Made by a program: the position numbers and the translations under genes
NCBI GenBank assembly: GCA_010015655.1
Contig: ML976671.1
Coordinates: forward strand, 188,725-252,724
Direction of reading: 5' to 3'
From: Bimuria novae-zelandiae CBS 107.79
Taxonomy: Eukaryota; Ascomycota; Dothideomycetes; Pleosporales; Didymosphaeriaceae
DNA length: 64,000 nt
The notes under the pieces: generated by a model
What the model saw: the letters and a program-made list of their open reading frames with translations, nothing else
Database searches by the model: none
What the model was told of the DNA's origin: nothing
Part shown: positions 1-9,984 of the stretch, piece after piece
Layout: the number at the start of each line of letters is the position of its first letter
Position numbering within the stretch: position 1 is the stretch's first letter

Positions 1-141
1 CCCCCCCCCCGGCGTTTATAGGTGAAAACCACACGACGGTTAACAAAGAGCAAGCGACTTAGGCCCCCTTCGGCAGCTGTTGTGGAAGGACAAGTCTCCC
101 CTATGAGCTCGCAGGTGCAACTACCCTGACTATCACTGCAG

Positions 142-440
142 ATAGAGCAACAACTGAAGCCCTCTTTGGCAGCTGTTATTGAAGCGCCGCAGTCGCAACC
201 AGCGCAAGAATCGTACACCCCCGATGATGACATGGATATAAAGTCACTGGAAGACCCCATGTCATCGGATGACTCATTTGGAAGCTGTATGTTGTTGGTC
301 TTCGTGAAGACTACTGTTTAACTAATGAACTGGTAGCGTGGTCAAAAGATTCGTATGATGAGCCAAAGTTATCCTCCGCCCCTGTTCGTACGCGCAGCAA
401 AGTCGCCACACCCACCAAGAACCAAGAAAAAAGACAATAA
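142..440 (+). CDS. Exon-like remnant of an unknown gene, possibly its 3' end
   Basis: I do not recognise this gene. An open stretch from 142 follows a possible acceptor (ctgcag, 136-141) and ends at 286. A clean 50 bp intron follows (287-336, GTATGT donor, CTAAT-like branch site, GGTAG acceptor). The same frame then runs from 337 to a TAA at 438-440. The joined peptide (about 82 residues) is acidic and Ser-rich at first (DDDMD, SSDDS) and basic at the end (TRSKVATPTKNQEKRQ), typical of low-complexity nuclear protein tails. No start codon is visible, so the gene would begin outside the window or is degraded. Ten C residues open the window and may mark a low-quality edge. An imperfect internal duplication lies at 61-100 and 155-190 (both contain GGCAGCTGTT). 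Confidence 0.3.
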
Positions 441-1222
441 AATGAGGAAGGTAGACGACGAACTTTTTGAGCATTCATGGAGGCCCATGAAGCGGCGCAA
501 CCCGACCCCGGTTGCTATTTTCACGGACATCGAGCGTCTTACAGACAGCCAAGGACACGTCTAGCTATTGTTGGTGCCTGTAAACTTTGCAGCTCCCGTG
601 AAAGACGAAGAGGAGGCAATACCGTCTAAGTGATGCATTGATGAAGTTTCCTATCTCAGACTGGAAAGTGGCTATCAGACGAGTCCATCAAGTTATATAT
701 TCAAGTTACTGTTCTGAACTGGGGCTTGTCTACAGATGGACATCGCTGTCTAATCCCCCCAGAAGTTGTAATACAATACAACGGAAGTTTACACCCACTC
801 ATCGCGGGAGACGGCACACAACGAATACGAGCGGAGCATCCGCAATTATTCGACGAGAACGTAATAATGCTTATCTGGTGCCAGCATCTAGATGGTCTTG
901 GGTGACATGCACTGCATCCTCCGAACGCCGTCTCACTATGCATGACAGTGCTTCATATAGTTTGAATCAGGGGGTCATGGCAAATGCTCTACGTATTATT
1001 AACATTCTCACGAACTCAAGCGAAACACTCCCGTGCGGCGTGGTAAATGGGATTACGAGATAGCTAACTGCCTACAACAGGAGAACGGCGTTAATTACAG
1101 GGTTTATACTTTCTAGGTGGCGATTGAGCTGCTGCGGACTGGCCATGTACAGGACACACACACACACACACGAGACGCCGAGGTCCTTAGATACAACGTG
1201 CTCGAACGAGTTCTCACGTTAA

Positions 1223-1806
1223 TCATTTATAATAATGCTTGGCAAGGTACTTACAAGAGCTTATACGAATGTTTTAGAGATGTTAATACAGACAGGTCAT
1301 CCACTTCCGCCAACATTAGGAGAAGGACCGGAGGATGGATCCGAGGCTGATTCGCAGCCTCTAACTCATGGGGGAACTTCTGTTGATTGCCATACCTGCA
1401 GATCATTGCGGTAAGTTCTATACATGCATTATTATTATGCACACGAGCTAACTCCTTTAGTATAAGACGTGATGGCAACCCAGTACGATGTTCGCAGTGT
1501 GCCCAGTCGACTGAGTACAAGGTCGGGTAAGACAGTTCCATTTGACATTGTCTTAGACCTGTGTGTTACCATTACACCAGGATGGGAAATACAGTGTCTG
1601 ACTTACACCTACGTTGTACCTGGCCGTCAGGAGCGTCAGCACGTCGAGAGTGCGTCTACATCAACGGACTTCCGATTGCCTCACAACACGAGATGGAGAT
1701 AGCCAAGACGTCTCACCTTCTATATGATGGACAAAACGTCAATCTGTATATCTGGGATAGGTCTCGGCGAAGTCTTTGCGACGTTATCGTGCAGGCTTTC
1801 TTTTAA
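1223..1806 (+). CDS. Zinc-ribbon-like fragment of an unknown gene, three exons
   Basis: Function unknown. Three open segments join in frame: 1223-1410, 1461-1526 and 1581-1806 (TAA). Both introns look real: 1411-1460 has GTAAGT, GCTAAC and TTTAG, and 1527-1580 has GTAAGA and CCAG. Splicing the first brings together CHTC and CSQC as CX2C-X13-CX2C, a four-cysteine zinc-ribbon or treble-clef pattern. This is good evidence that the join is genuine. The last exon (about 75 residues) has a VYINGLPIA stretch and ends QAFF. An in-frame ATG occurs at 1235 or 1280 and the true start is unclear. A (CA)n tract lies upstream near 1155. No transposon hallmark is seen. It may be a decayed or very divergent gene. 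Confidence 0.35.
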
Positions 1807-2340
1807 CACACACCCACGACAAATCGTTCTGTCGCAACGCCAACGGAATCTGCTGTCCTAGCAGCAGTCAAGAACGCATTTGATCTGAGGGCTATAAGAT
1901 CCAAGTCCGGCGCACACGTTACGCTGTCCCGAGTCCAGACAACCCTGACGGGATTATATACGTTAACGAATCCGCTCTGCACACCACATCCATCCCCAAG
2001 GCCGTTGATGTTTGGTCACACGGGAATGTCCGCTAAGACGCTGTCCGGTGAGCGTGCCAATATAGAACGCGGGACTAAAGAGTACCACATCACTATCGTC
2101 ACTAGCCGATGATCTGGGAATATTGATTTCGAAACACTTGCAGAATTTCAACAATATCGAGCCCCAATACTAAGGGCGTTAACCTGCAGGGCTTTTGATA
2201 TGAGCGAAATACCATTCCAGATCGCCAAAAAGACTAAGGTCAACGCGGATACAGTACTCGACAACAAGCGTATACTAATATAATAGTACAAAATAAATCA
2301 AAGCAGCTAACATAATATCAATGCGAACCTATCAAAGTAG

Positions 2341-2558
2341 ATCGTCCGCTACTTAGAGCTCGCACACGAAGCCGGCATCAGGCTGCGCGTGGATTTTGTG
2401 TCGCCCGGTTATGACAGTTTGGCATTGGCTGGCTCCTCGCGGGACGCACTGATGGTCGCCTTTCTACAAGCTACGTTTCGGAGCACCATCATTCTACCCA
2501 CGGGAGACACACTGTTTGGAGATGTTGGCTTCGAGGTACAGTCGACCACTGTATAGCC
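2341..2558 (+). pseudogene. Open coding-like segment without a start codon
   Basis: An open frame of about 72 residues (starting IVRYLELAHEAG, ending FEVQSTTV) stops with TAG at about 2556. Its residue mix looks like real protein. A possible acceptor (AAAGTAG) sits immediately before it. A second open stretch (about 2118-2272, containing ETLAEFQQYRAP and AFDMSEIPF) lies upstream, but I could not join the two in phase through a standard intron. They are best read as exons of a damaged gene. Family not recognised. Confidence 0.25.
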
Positions 2559-2588
2559 CGTCCTGGGGTAACACAACGGACTAAGACA
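2551..2588 (+). repeat. Diverged dispersed repeat, copy 1
   Basis: This stretch, containing TCCTGGGGTAACA followed by GGACTAAGA, recurs at 3894-3931 with scattered substitutions, and looser similarity continues for about 60 bases in both (TGTACCT, CCTACC). Either two ancient copies of one element end or duplicated gene tails could explain it. Confidence 0.45.
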
Positions 2589-2963
2589 CGTCTAAACTAA
2601 AATCTCTTACACGATCCTGTACCTTTACAATTAGGATAATATCTATTTTAGAGCATTAGTAGTCTTTATAAGTTAGGCCAGTTATGCGTAGTTAACGTGG
2701 TACAAATTAGATACAGTCAAACGGCGGCTGTGTGTTTGGGGGTGATGAAGACGTAGTTAGTGGTAGCGATGATGAATTCGCGTGTGTTCAATGGATAGCT
2801 AAATCGGTGCTGAAAGAGAAGCAATTATTACATGAAGACTTGCCATTCCATTCCTGCTATCTTCACTCTCATGTGTTATCATTCGTGGCGCTGATAAATC
2901 CAAATACTGTCCACAGAAATCGACCACTCCTAGCTGGCACTGTACAGTTAGGATACACTCGTC

Positions 2964-3233
2964 CTACCTAGACTTCAACTGAATGAAGGGACCATCGTTC
3001 AAACTCGTGAAATGAGTTTTGAGCTCAAAATCCACACCGTAGCTAGTATGCGTCTCCCCAACCTCTCCCAAAGGACCATCTGCCAGCTTCCAATCCGACC
3101 TGTAAATGGTCTGCGCCAGCACGGTTGTGATCCTCATCCAGTCATGATTCGTTGACTCGTCTCGTAAGTGGTAACATAGGTCCAGCACAGACTTGTACCA
3201 TGGCTTGTATCTAGAATTCAACTTACTTGACAT
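2964..3233 (-). CDS. Small hypothetical ORF
   Basis: An 89-codon ATG-initiated frame of unknown family. A GTAAGT donor-like site lies seven bases after the ATG and a CTAG acceptor-like site soon after, so a tiny first exon plus a longer second exon is possible. The residue composition is compatible with protein but shows no motif I recognise. The flanks 2559-2963 and 3234-4137 hold no convincing gene. Confidence 0.15.
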   Translation of the reverse strand: MSSKLNSRYKPWYKSVLDLCYHLRDESTNHDWMRITTVLAQTIYRSDWKLADGPLGEVGETHTSYGVDFELKTHFTSLNDGPFIQLKSR

Positions 3234-3893
3234 GTAAATGGGGCTCGGAAAACTTGCCCGAATCCAACATTTCGGTGAGCGAATTTCAGGACGTTACCTA
3301 GGTATATCCTTGAATACAAATCATGTGCCGAGGTATACAGATATCTGCAAAACCGCTTCAACGATAATTATGACGATGACGATGAAGGGCAGAGCTACTA
3401 CTAGCGCGAATAGGTAGTCTATGCGTAGAGGCGCGCACCTTAGGGCGCGTTTATTAGCGTACAACTGCGTATTACAGATCTACAACATGCTTATAGTGTC
3501 TGCGACCCATTCAACATAACCTTTTTAAGCGTTTGCCATTTTGCACGGTTTTCATTTTCTTAGATTGTTAGGTTACTGGGGACATGCTAGCCAACATATC
3601 ATCTCTGTGACCCAACGCCTCAAATACATACTTCTTATAATAATTTTTTGCTTGCTATCTAGTAGTCTGTGTTTTCCCTGGTTAAAGAACCGAAACATAA
3701 TAAAGAGGGAGAGAGACTTAGGGAGCGAGCGCAGAATCGACTTCTTGACACATCGTCAACCAGTGTGTCGTGGGAAAGCTAAGATAAGTGCCCACCCTAC
3801 ATGTCTCACTTATACAACAAATCACTCCTTGAGAGCGAAGCAGAATGTCCAAGTAGCACCAGACGGCTAGGTGCAACGTAGGTGTCAGATACT

Positions 3894-3931
3894 GTATTGT
3901 TTATCCTGGGGTAACATAGAGGACTAAGATA
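3894..3931 (+). repeat. Diverged dispersed repeat, copy 2
   Basis: Partner of the repeat at 2551-2588, in the same orientation 1.34 kb away. It shares TCCTGGGGTAACA and GGACTAAGA. Confidence 0.45.
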
Positions 3932-4137
3932 ATGCCAAATAGAACTGTCCTACCTAACATTGTACCTACACAACTGGGCATGGCAAAGTAGAGGTTAATA
4001 TTAATTCACTTCGTATTGCAAGACTCTTCATTACCTGGCCTCGGACTTGTGCACAGTTCATACCTATTCTTCTTACATTTTCTAGCGTACATATTCCCGA
4101 AACACATCGCGCATCCCACGTCCCTCCTCCCTCTCAA

Positions 4138-4559
4138 TTATCTTGCCCGGCTCGACCACGCCGACCCAAAAGCATATAGGCCAAACGCAGCCAGCAAGCT
4201 CAGCCCGATAGGCAGCGGCTTCTGCGTCTTGAGCGCGCGCGGGAACGAGCTACCAGCGAGCACGATGGATGCGAGAAGGCCGAGTTCGACGCCGTAGGGC
4301 TGGGCGTTGCGGATGCGCAGGGCGCCTAGGATGTACTACGCCAGTGTAAGTGTGTATATTTGAGGTGGGTGGGTAGTGGAAGCGTACGAGAGTGCCGACA
4401 GAGACACCGGCGGCGACAGACGGGACGGATCCGGTGCGCACGTAGCCAGTGATACCGCCGCCTGCGGTGAGCGCACCGAGGATGAGGCCGATGTTGTCAA
4501 GAGACTGTGGTTGTTAGCGTTCTATTACGCGGCGGGAGGGACTGAAGCTTTCTTACCAT
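4138..4559 (-). CDS. TMEM14 family (UPF0136) small membrane protein
   Basis: Three exons: 4557-4559 (the ATG alone), 4388-4504 and 4138-4335 (TAA), giving 105 residues. The introns are 52 bp each (4505-4556 with GTAAGA and CACAG, and 4336-4387 with GTACGC and GTAG). The product carries the family signature, a Gly-rich first helix followed by GGGITGYVRTGSVPS and SVAAGVSVG, then further hydrophobic segments and a short basic tail. Length matches the family (about 100-115). TMEM14 proteins are small four-helix proteins of mitochondrial or other internal membranes; the animal member TMEM14C is linked to porphyrin import in haem synthesis, but the fungal role is unclear. A start codon forming its own exon is unusual but both splice sites are clean. 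The gene is divergent from OST2. Confidence 0.85.
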
Positions 4560-4872
4560 TGCGATGTGAAGCTTGACGTAATTAATTGAAAGTCTCTTCT
4601 GCGAGCGTTGTAATGTAGGATACCTCTTCGAATCGTGTTGTTGTGTCCAGTCTTAGTCTCGAGCTCACAAACTGCGGGGAGAGCTCACAGCATCATCTCT
4701 CACGCCTTCCCGCCGCTCCGAACCACCGACTCCCCTCCACCCCTGCCAGGAACACCGCTACATACGTAAGCGCGCACGTCCCCCTCAACTCTCCAACTGG
4801 CCTCAAGCTCCAAATCACCACCCATCCCGCATCCACGATTCCCGCCCTTCCACACCCCAATCACCCTCCAAA
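4560..4872. promoter_or_regulatory. Shared divergent promoter, TMEM14-like / OST2
   Basis: The 313 bp between two divergent start codons. The OST2-proximal part is strongly pyrimidine-rich on the + strand (CCCTCC, CCACCC, CCAATCACC runs), as is common upstream of fungal housekeeping genes. No clear TATA box is visible. Confidence 0.5.
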
Positions 4873-5445
4873 ATGCCACCCAAGGCCCGCGCCCCCGAGA
4901 AGCCCTCTGCACCAACACCCGCTGCGAAACCCTCCTCGACCGGATCAAAAGGAAGCAAGACCGGCTCGCTCGACGCGCAAGCAATCGTGCAGGATGTCTG
5001 GGGCAAATACGTCGATAAGACGCCGCAGCGCGTAAAGCTGCTGGATTGCTTCATGGGTTTTCTGATTGTCGTGGGCGTGCTGCAGTTTGTGTATTGCTTG
5101 ATTGTGGGGAACTTTGTACGTTCACATCTCTCCCCATTCTCCCTCCTCATCGTTTACTCTACGCAATTGCGTCCGTACTGGATTATACAAATTTCGAAGG
5201 GACTGGGAGGGACAGTATGGAATAGCAGTGAGCAGTTTGCTGACTTGGTGTGACAGCCTTTCAACGCCTTCCTCGCCGGCTTCAGCGCGACCGTCGGACA
5301 GTTCGTGCTCACCGCTTCGCTCCGCATGCAGACGAACCCTGAAAATAAAGCCGAGTTTGAGAGTATCTCGCATGAGCGTGCATTTGCGGATTTCGTCTTC
5401 GGCTCGCTGATACTGCATTTCTTCTGCATTAACTTCATAAACTAA
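4873..5445 (+). CDS. OST2: Oligosaccharyltransferase subunit OST2 (DAD1)
   Basis: Two exons, 4873-5115 and 5257-5445, separated by a 141 bp intron (GTACGT...GACAG), give a 142-143 residue protein. It begins with a Pro/Ala/Lys/Ser-rich stretch of about 40 residues, then VQDVWGKYVDKTPQRVKLLD and a first hydrophobic segment (residues about 55-80). Exon 2 supplies PFNAFLAGFSATVGQFVLT, the family-typical SHERAFADF and the conserved C-terminus FFCINFIN. Ost2/DAD1 is a small integral subunit of the endoplasmic reticulum complex that transfers the dolichol-linked glycan to Asn in nascent proteins. The N-terminal extension is a little longer than in yeast. It converges with the aminotransferase gene downstream. 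The 448 bp between their stops hold only presumed 3' regions. Confidence 0.93.
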
Positions 5446-5893
5446 GAGAGGGACGGTCAAGCCGTGTTGGTGCTTGGGCGACGTCATTGTGGATCGCACT
5501 GAAATGTGATTTGGGCAGGATGAGAAGGAAGAGGCGTTTACCGGGCGGCGCAAAATTCTATGTGCTATATCTAGGGCAAGATGTTGAACCTACAAAGCAA
5601 GAAGGCTGGGTGAGCTATGCATTGTCATACTTGTTATTGACACTTTGCTGGATTTGAGGGGTTGAAGAATTGCGAAAGCACAAATGTAAAGGCATAACGT
5701 CAGAGGGCATGCGGAAAAGGAAAAAAAGCAAACCTCAGCGCCGATACTATGCTAGAATGCGTAAAAGAGCCTCTGATGCCAATCAACCACCCACTGCCCG
5801 ATCTCATCGTCGTTCAGTCTTTTGTTTCTCTTGCTGGAAGCATCTCCCTACAAGGCGTGTTTTTACTCGTTCGAGTCACGCCCGCATGGGCAC

Positions 5894-7608
5894 TCAGTGC
5901 CCATTGTCCATCCCGTTCGTCCCCTCCCCCAGCTTAAACTCCTCCTTAATCGCCTCCCCGAACCTCCTCACCGCCTCCTCGATCTGATCTGCCTTAGCAG
6001 CTCCATACGTCGCCCTAAAGAATAGCGTATCGTGCGCGTCGTCCTCGCTTGCGTAGAACCAACTTCCCCGCATGACCAGCGCCCCGTGATCAATAACCCG
6101 CATGAAAATCTCCTCTTCAATAGTCTCAATGTTCTTCTGAGGGTAATCAGGGTGCTGCTTGAAGTCGACCTGCATCCAGTGGAACATGCCCGCCATTGGC
6201 GGCGTCCACGAGACAATGGACCGCGGGAGGTGCTTCTCGCACGCGCGCAGGATAACGTCGCGGCGCTTGGTGTACTCCATGCGCATGTGGATCAGCCAAT
6301 CGAGGTAGCCGTCATGGCCCCAGTGCTCGTCGAGCAGCTTGAACATGATGAGCTGCGATATGCCGGACGGGTTCTGCGTCGAGACGTCGGCGTATTTTTG
6401 GTACTTCTGGATGAACTGTTCCGACGCGGTGATCCAGCCGACGCGGGAACCGGGCGCGATCACTTTGGAGAAGGAGTCCATGCGGAGGACGCGGCCGTCG
6501 ATGTCCATGCTGAGGAAGCTAGGGACTAGGGTTTTGAGAAATTCGGCGTGAGAGGAAGGTGGCGGCACGTCGGGGGCGTTGGGGCCGGTGTAGGGCTGCA
6601 TCTGGAGGAAGAAGTAGGGCTCGTCTTCGACGATGAAGATGTCGTGCTTCTGGCAGACTTCGTAGATGGCGCGCCGCCTGGGTCCGGGGATCGTCGCACC
6701 GGTAGGGTTCTGGCCAGTCGGGATGGTGTACAGCACGTGCGGCTTGCGAGATCCTCTGTCGCTGAGATCCCAGTTTGTGAGAAGCTCGTCCATGGCCTCT
6801 GGTATGAGGCCGTCGGAATCCATTGGTACGCCGACCATACGGACACCCAAGGGCAGGGCAGTCTCAACAGCAGCAGAGAAGGTATATTCCTCTGCGAGCA
6901 CTACGTCTCCTGGGCGAGTCATCAGGCGGAGTGTCATGTCCCAACCTGATGTGCTGCCAATGGTCAAGGTGCATTGCCAGTCCTGATATGGCGGAGCATG
7001 CACGAATTCGGTATGTTCAGTGACCCAACGGAGAAGTTGAGCTGACCCTGATCCTTGGCCGTAGTTCAAAGCTGTCGCAATGTCATAGGTGGACTTCATG
7101 TTGACGAGGTCGTGCTTCCCTGCAGTAATAACGACGCCCGATTCCTTCGTCTCAACCTCAGAGAACTTGCCCTTGGCCGGAACCTTCATTGAGATTTCCT
7201 CGAACGGAAAGTACTCGCTAGACGGCAGACCGCCTCCCAAGCTGATGATTCCGGGCTTGCTCGTCAAGAACTTTGCCGCGCCCTTCAGCCTGTTTCCTTT
7301 CCTGACTCTGGCTTCGTGGCTGAAGTAGTCTATTGTGTCATCTTAGTATTGCATGGTGTTTGTGAGGGCCTGAGTTGCTTACGATCCCATCTCTTCGCCT
7401 TCGGCTTTCCTTCATAGCTCCTGAACCTGAAGTCCCTGGTGTCTGACGGAGCAGCTATGCCCCACTGACCTTCTCTTGCTTTTCTCCGCCTCTTGCCAAT
7501 TTCGTTCGATTGGATCGGTGCCGCCAAAAAGTCAGGAAGAGTAACAGCAGTGGTATCCGTAATAGCCGTTACCTCTGGGGCAGGATCGATTGCGCTTGGT
7601 GGCGCCAT
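5894..7608 (-). CDS. Aromatic/aminoadipate-type aminotransferase (Aro8-like)
   Basis: Two exons: 7383-7608 and 5894-7329 (TGA), with a 53 bp intron (7330-7382), encode 553 residues. It is a fold-type I pyridoxal-phosphate enzyme. Visible motifs are LGGGLPSSEYFPF near the substrate arm, GSTSGWD, the family hallmark GQNPTGA, VEDEPYFFLQM (the aspartate facing the cofactor nitrogen), DSFSKVIAPGSRVGW with the Schiff-base lysine, and GMFHWMQ. This arrangement fits the Aro8/kynurenine-aminoadipate group, which transaminates Phe, Tyr, Trp and aminoadipate with 2-oxoglutarate. I chose the ATG at 7608. An upstream in-frame TTG exists but is not expected to start translation. The first 75 residues are low in conservation and carry a basic KRRRKARE stretch. 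Confidence 0.92.
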
Positions 7609-9403
7609 TGTTGTTCCGACTTCTTGATTCAACGTTTGTTGTTGGGAATGATGTTGCAGTATGATAGAGTGGTGGCTTAGTTGCGAAGAAGATCAGTTGT
7701 GTAACAGAGAGACGGTGGTGGGGCACGGGCTGCAGAATTCTACACCTTATGCATTCGTTATCTTCTGCAGCGAAAATCGAAGATAGTTGTATGAGAAAGG
7801 AACAATCTTGTAGGCGAACTTGCAGCTTTGTTGTTCCCCAAAGGGAAACTGCGGTCCGGCTAGTCGCGGATCAGCGAATGACAAGCCCGGACATGCGCTT
7901 CGTGCAGGCTCATTGGCAGGGGCGATTCAACGCGCCGTACAACGCCGAACACGCCGACCACGCCCTACGATGGTACATGAAGCTGAGCAATCCGTTCGTG
8001 CAGGCGCTGCGTACCAATTGCTATCATGCTAAACTTGATTCGTGGGCTTGACGTAGCTGCAACACCGTAGAGGAGAATGATGCACGAAGGACCAGTTTCC
8101 CGCCGGGAAAGCCGCACCGCAAGTGCTCATGCGGCGGAGGCAATGCAAGGGTTCTGACGGCCAGGGCTGTGTCGTAGGCGGTCCACGATCTTGGACGTGG
8201 GCGAAAATCAGAAAAATGTGCCATGTGATCATGAGTTTTCCTTAGCTTCAAGGAAGCTTTTGAAGTTTCTCAGGGCATTCAAGGAGAAAGCGGCAACCAA
8301 TGCCGCGAACAGCCGGTCGGTGAACAAATTTTAGTCTACATTTTTGCCCACGTCATTCATTCCCTAGACAGCCTAGATGCTGAATGACACTTCTAGCAAT
8401 CGATGTATCGGCATCCAGTCCCGAGACTACTCTTTTTCCACGAAAACTTTTGCTACGGAATGGTGCCTGGCTGCGTCGAACTGGGCACTTACCTTGAAGA
8501 CGCCGCCAACGCATCTCACAACTTAATTGTCATCAATCTGCTCCATATTACAATCTGAAAGTTGCTATTTTTCTTGTACCGCGTTCACAATCCATGGATG
8601 CGCGAGCACCTTTCGCACTACATCCTGTTCCTCGAATCCATGTCCGCCATCTTCGCACACTAGATCTATAGAAACCTCATCTACAAGTGACCTGACTTGG
8701 TCCAGGTCCTTGAGTTTCAAGGAAGATGCTGGTCAATGAATAATGGCGTTCTAGATCCCGTGGTATTTGGTATTTGGTATTTGGTATTTGTCCTCGCTTT
8801 TCCTCCTTGACCTCCAGTACAATGCGCTTTACACAACAACCTATATACACCAGGGTCTATCACTACAAGAAAGTAGCCAATATGCTAAGCGGAGTGTGTA
8901 TCGTAGATTGGATTAGTTTAACATGGGTCCACCCCCCAATGTACACGATACTTACACCTAATGCACCAAAGGGAAATTGTTCAATGGGTCTTGTCACATA
9001 ATAGGGAAGCTAGCATTTCAAAGTTGTAATCACACAAACTCATGGAGTCTTCCTCGAAGTTTAATCTCAGCTCATGCGTCTTCATTCTTTTATGAGTCCG
9101 CTTCCCGTTCTGAATTGCACAGTAACAGACACCGGGACGAGTAGATTGCTGCTCACAAGGAAACAGACAACCTCCAAGATTTCACAAAGAGCCATGACCA
9201 AAAATGACTAGTCTACTTCGAATCCGCTATCGATGTGTTTTCGTCTCGCTACATCCTTAGCTACGTCTAGTCTACTATGGGTACCTCGCAGGCGTTCTTG
9301 TGTCCTGTGTCCTTCCCTTTATATATATAAATCCAAAGCTAACATTTCAATCTCTCACACCTTGGTATCTAATCCGTAGCGAGGAAAGATAGATCCCCGT
9401 ACG
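7609..9403. other. Intergenic, no gene recognised
   Basis: Short frames on both strands show no family motif or splice pattern I can defend. The start of the region is the aminotransferase promoter. A tandem heptamer (TGGTATT, four copies) lies at 8761-8788. Confidence 0.6.
8761..8788 (+). repeat. Tandem heptamer (TGGTATT)x4
   Basis: Four consecutive perfect copies of a 7 bp unit. Confidence 0.9.
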
Positions 9404-9531
9404 CAGAGTTGTCAACAATCAAGCGATAGGCAGATTGATTACTGGATCAGGTCTAACACGGACCTCTGTGTGGTCTTTTGGCGCTTAGTTGGGCAATCAA
9501 TCTGGAGATCGCTTGATTGTTGACAACTGTG
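9404..9531. mobile_element. hAT-type MITE, copy 1 (128 bp)
   Basis: The terminal inverted repeats of about 37 bp begin CAGAGTTGTCAACAATC on the left and match the reverse complement on the right (ending GTTGACAACTGTG). The element is flanked by an exact 8 bp duplication, CCCGTACG, at 9396-9403 and 9532-9539. An 8 bp duplication with CAG-start termini is the hallmark of the hAT superfamily. The 50-odd bp core has no coding capacity, so it needs a transposase from elsewhere. It is not RIP-degraded. Confidence 0.92.
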
Positions 9532-9586
9532 CCCGTACGTATCCACGACACCAGTCCAATATGTCAAAAGCTCGCATCCTATTCAT

Positions 9587-9714
9587 CAGAGTTGGCAACA
9601 AGCAAGCGATAGGCAGATTGATTACTATATTAAGCGTTGAAAGATCACCCTCAGGTCCGTGCCAGTTCTAATCTGGTAGTCAATCTGCCTATCGCTTGAT
9701 TGTTGCCAACTCTG
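9587..9714. mobile_element. hAT-type MITE, copy 2 (128 bp)
   Basis: Same family and same 128 bp length as the copy 55 bp upstream. Termini are CAGAGTTGGCAACAAGC and the matching right end, flanked by an exact 8 bp duplication CTATTCAT (9579-9586 and 9715-9722). The terminal repeats match the first copy, but the central core is different, so this is not a simple tandem duplication. Its own target duplication shows independent insertion. Confidence 0.92.
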
Positions 9715-9984
9715 CTATTCATCACAGACCAACCCGCGTGCAGCGTCTCAAATGAAGACCGCCCGGGCGCTAATCAGCCCACCTAACAGAAAATCCGTTC
9801 GAAAGAAAAAATAGTTACCGAGGTACCCTCTACGCGCTGGCGGCGGATGCGATAGAAAATACCTACCGGTATCTATCCGCCCGTCCCGGCTACCCACGGC
9901 CGCACACCCAATATCGAGATAAGCTCGCAATGCGCGTGACCCCCTGCACGGCACCCGAGATCTCGTCTGCTTCCATGACGTGTA

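Noticed and set aside
7749..8251. Group of 60-100 codon ORFs downstream of 7700
   Set aside because: They overlap on both strands in the promoter side of the aminotransferase gene and show no family features.
9404..9714. A single larger inverted-repeat element spanning both MITEs
   Set aside because: Each 128 bp copy has its own exact 8 bp target duplication, so they are two separate insertions.
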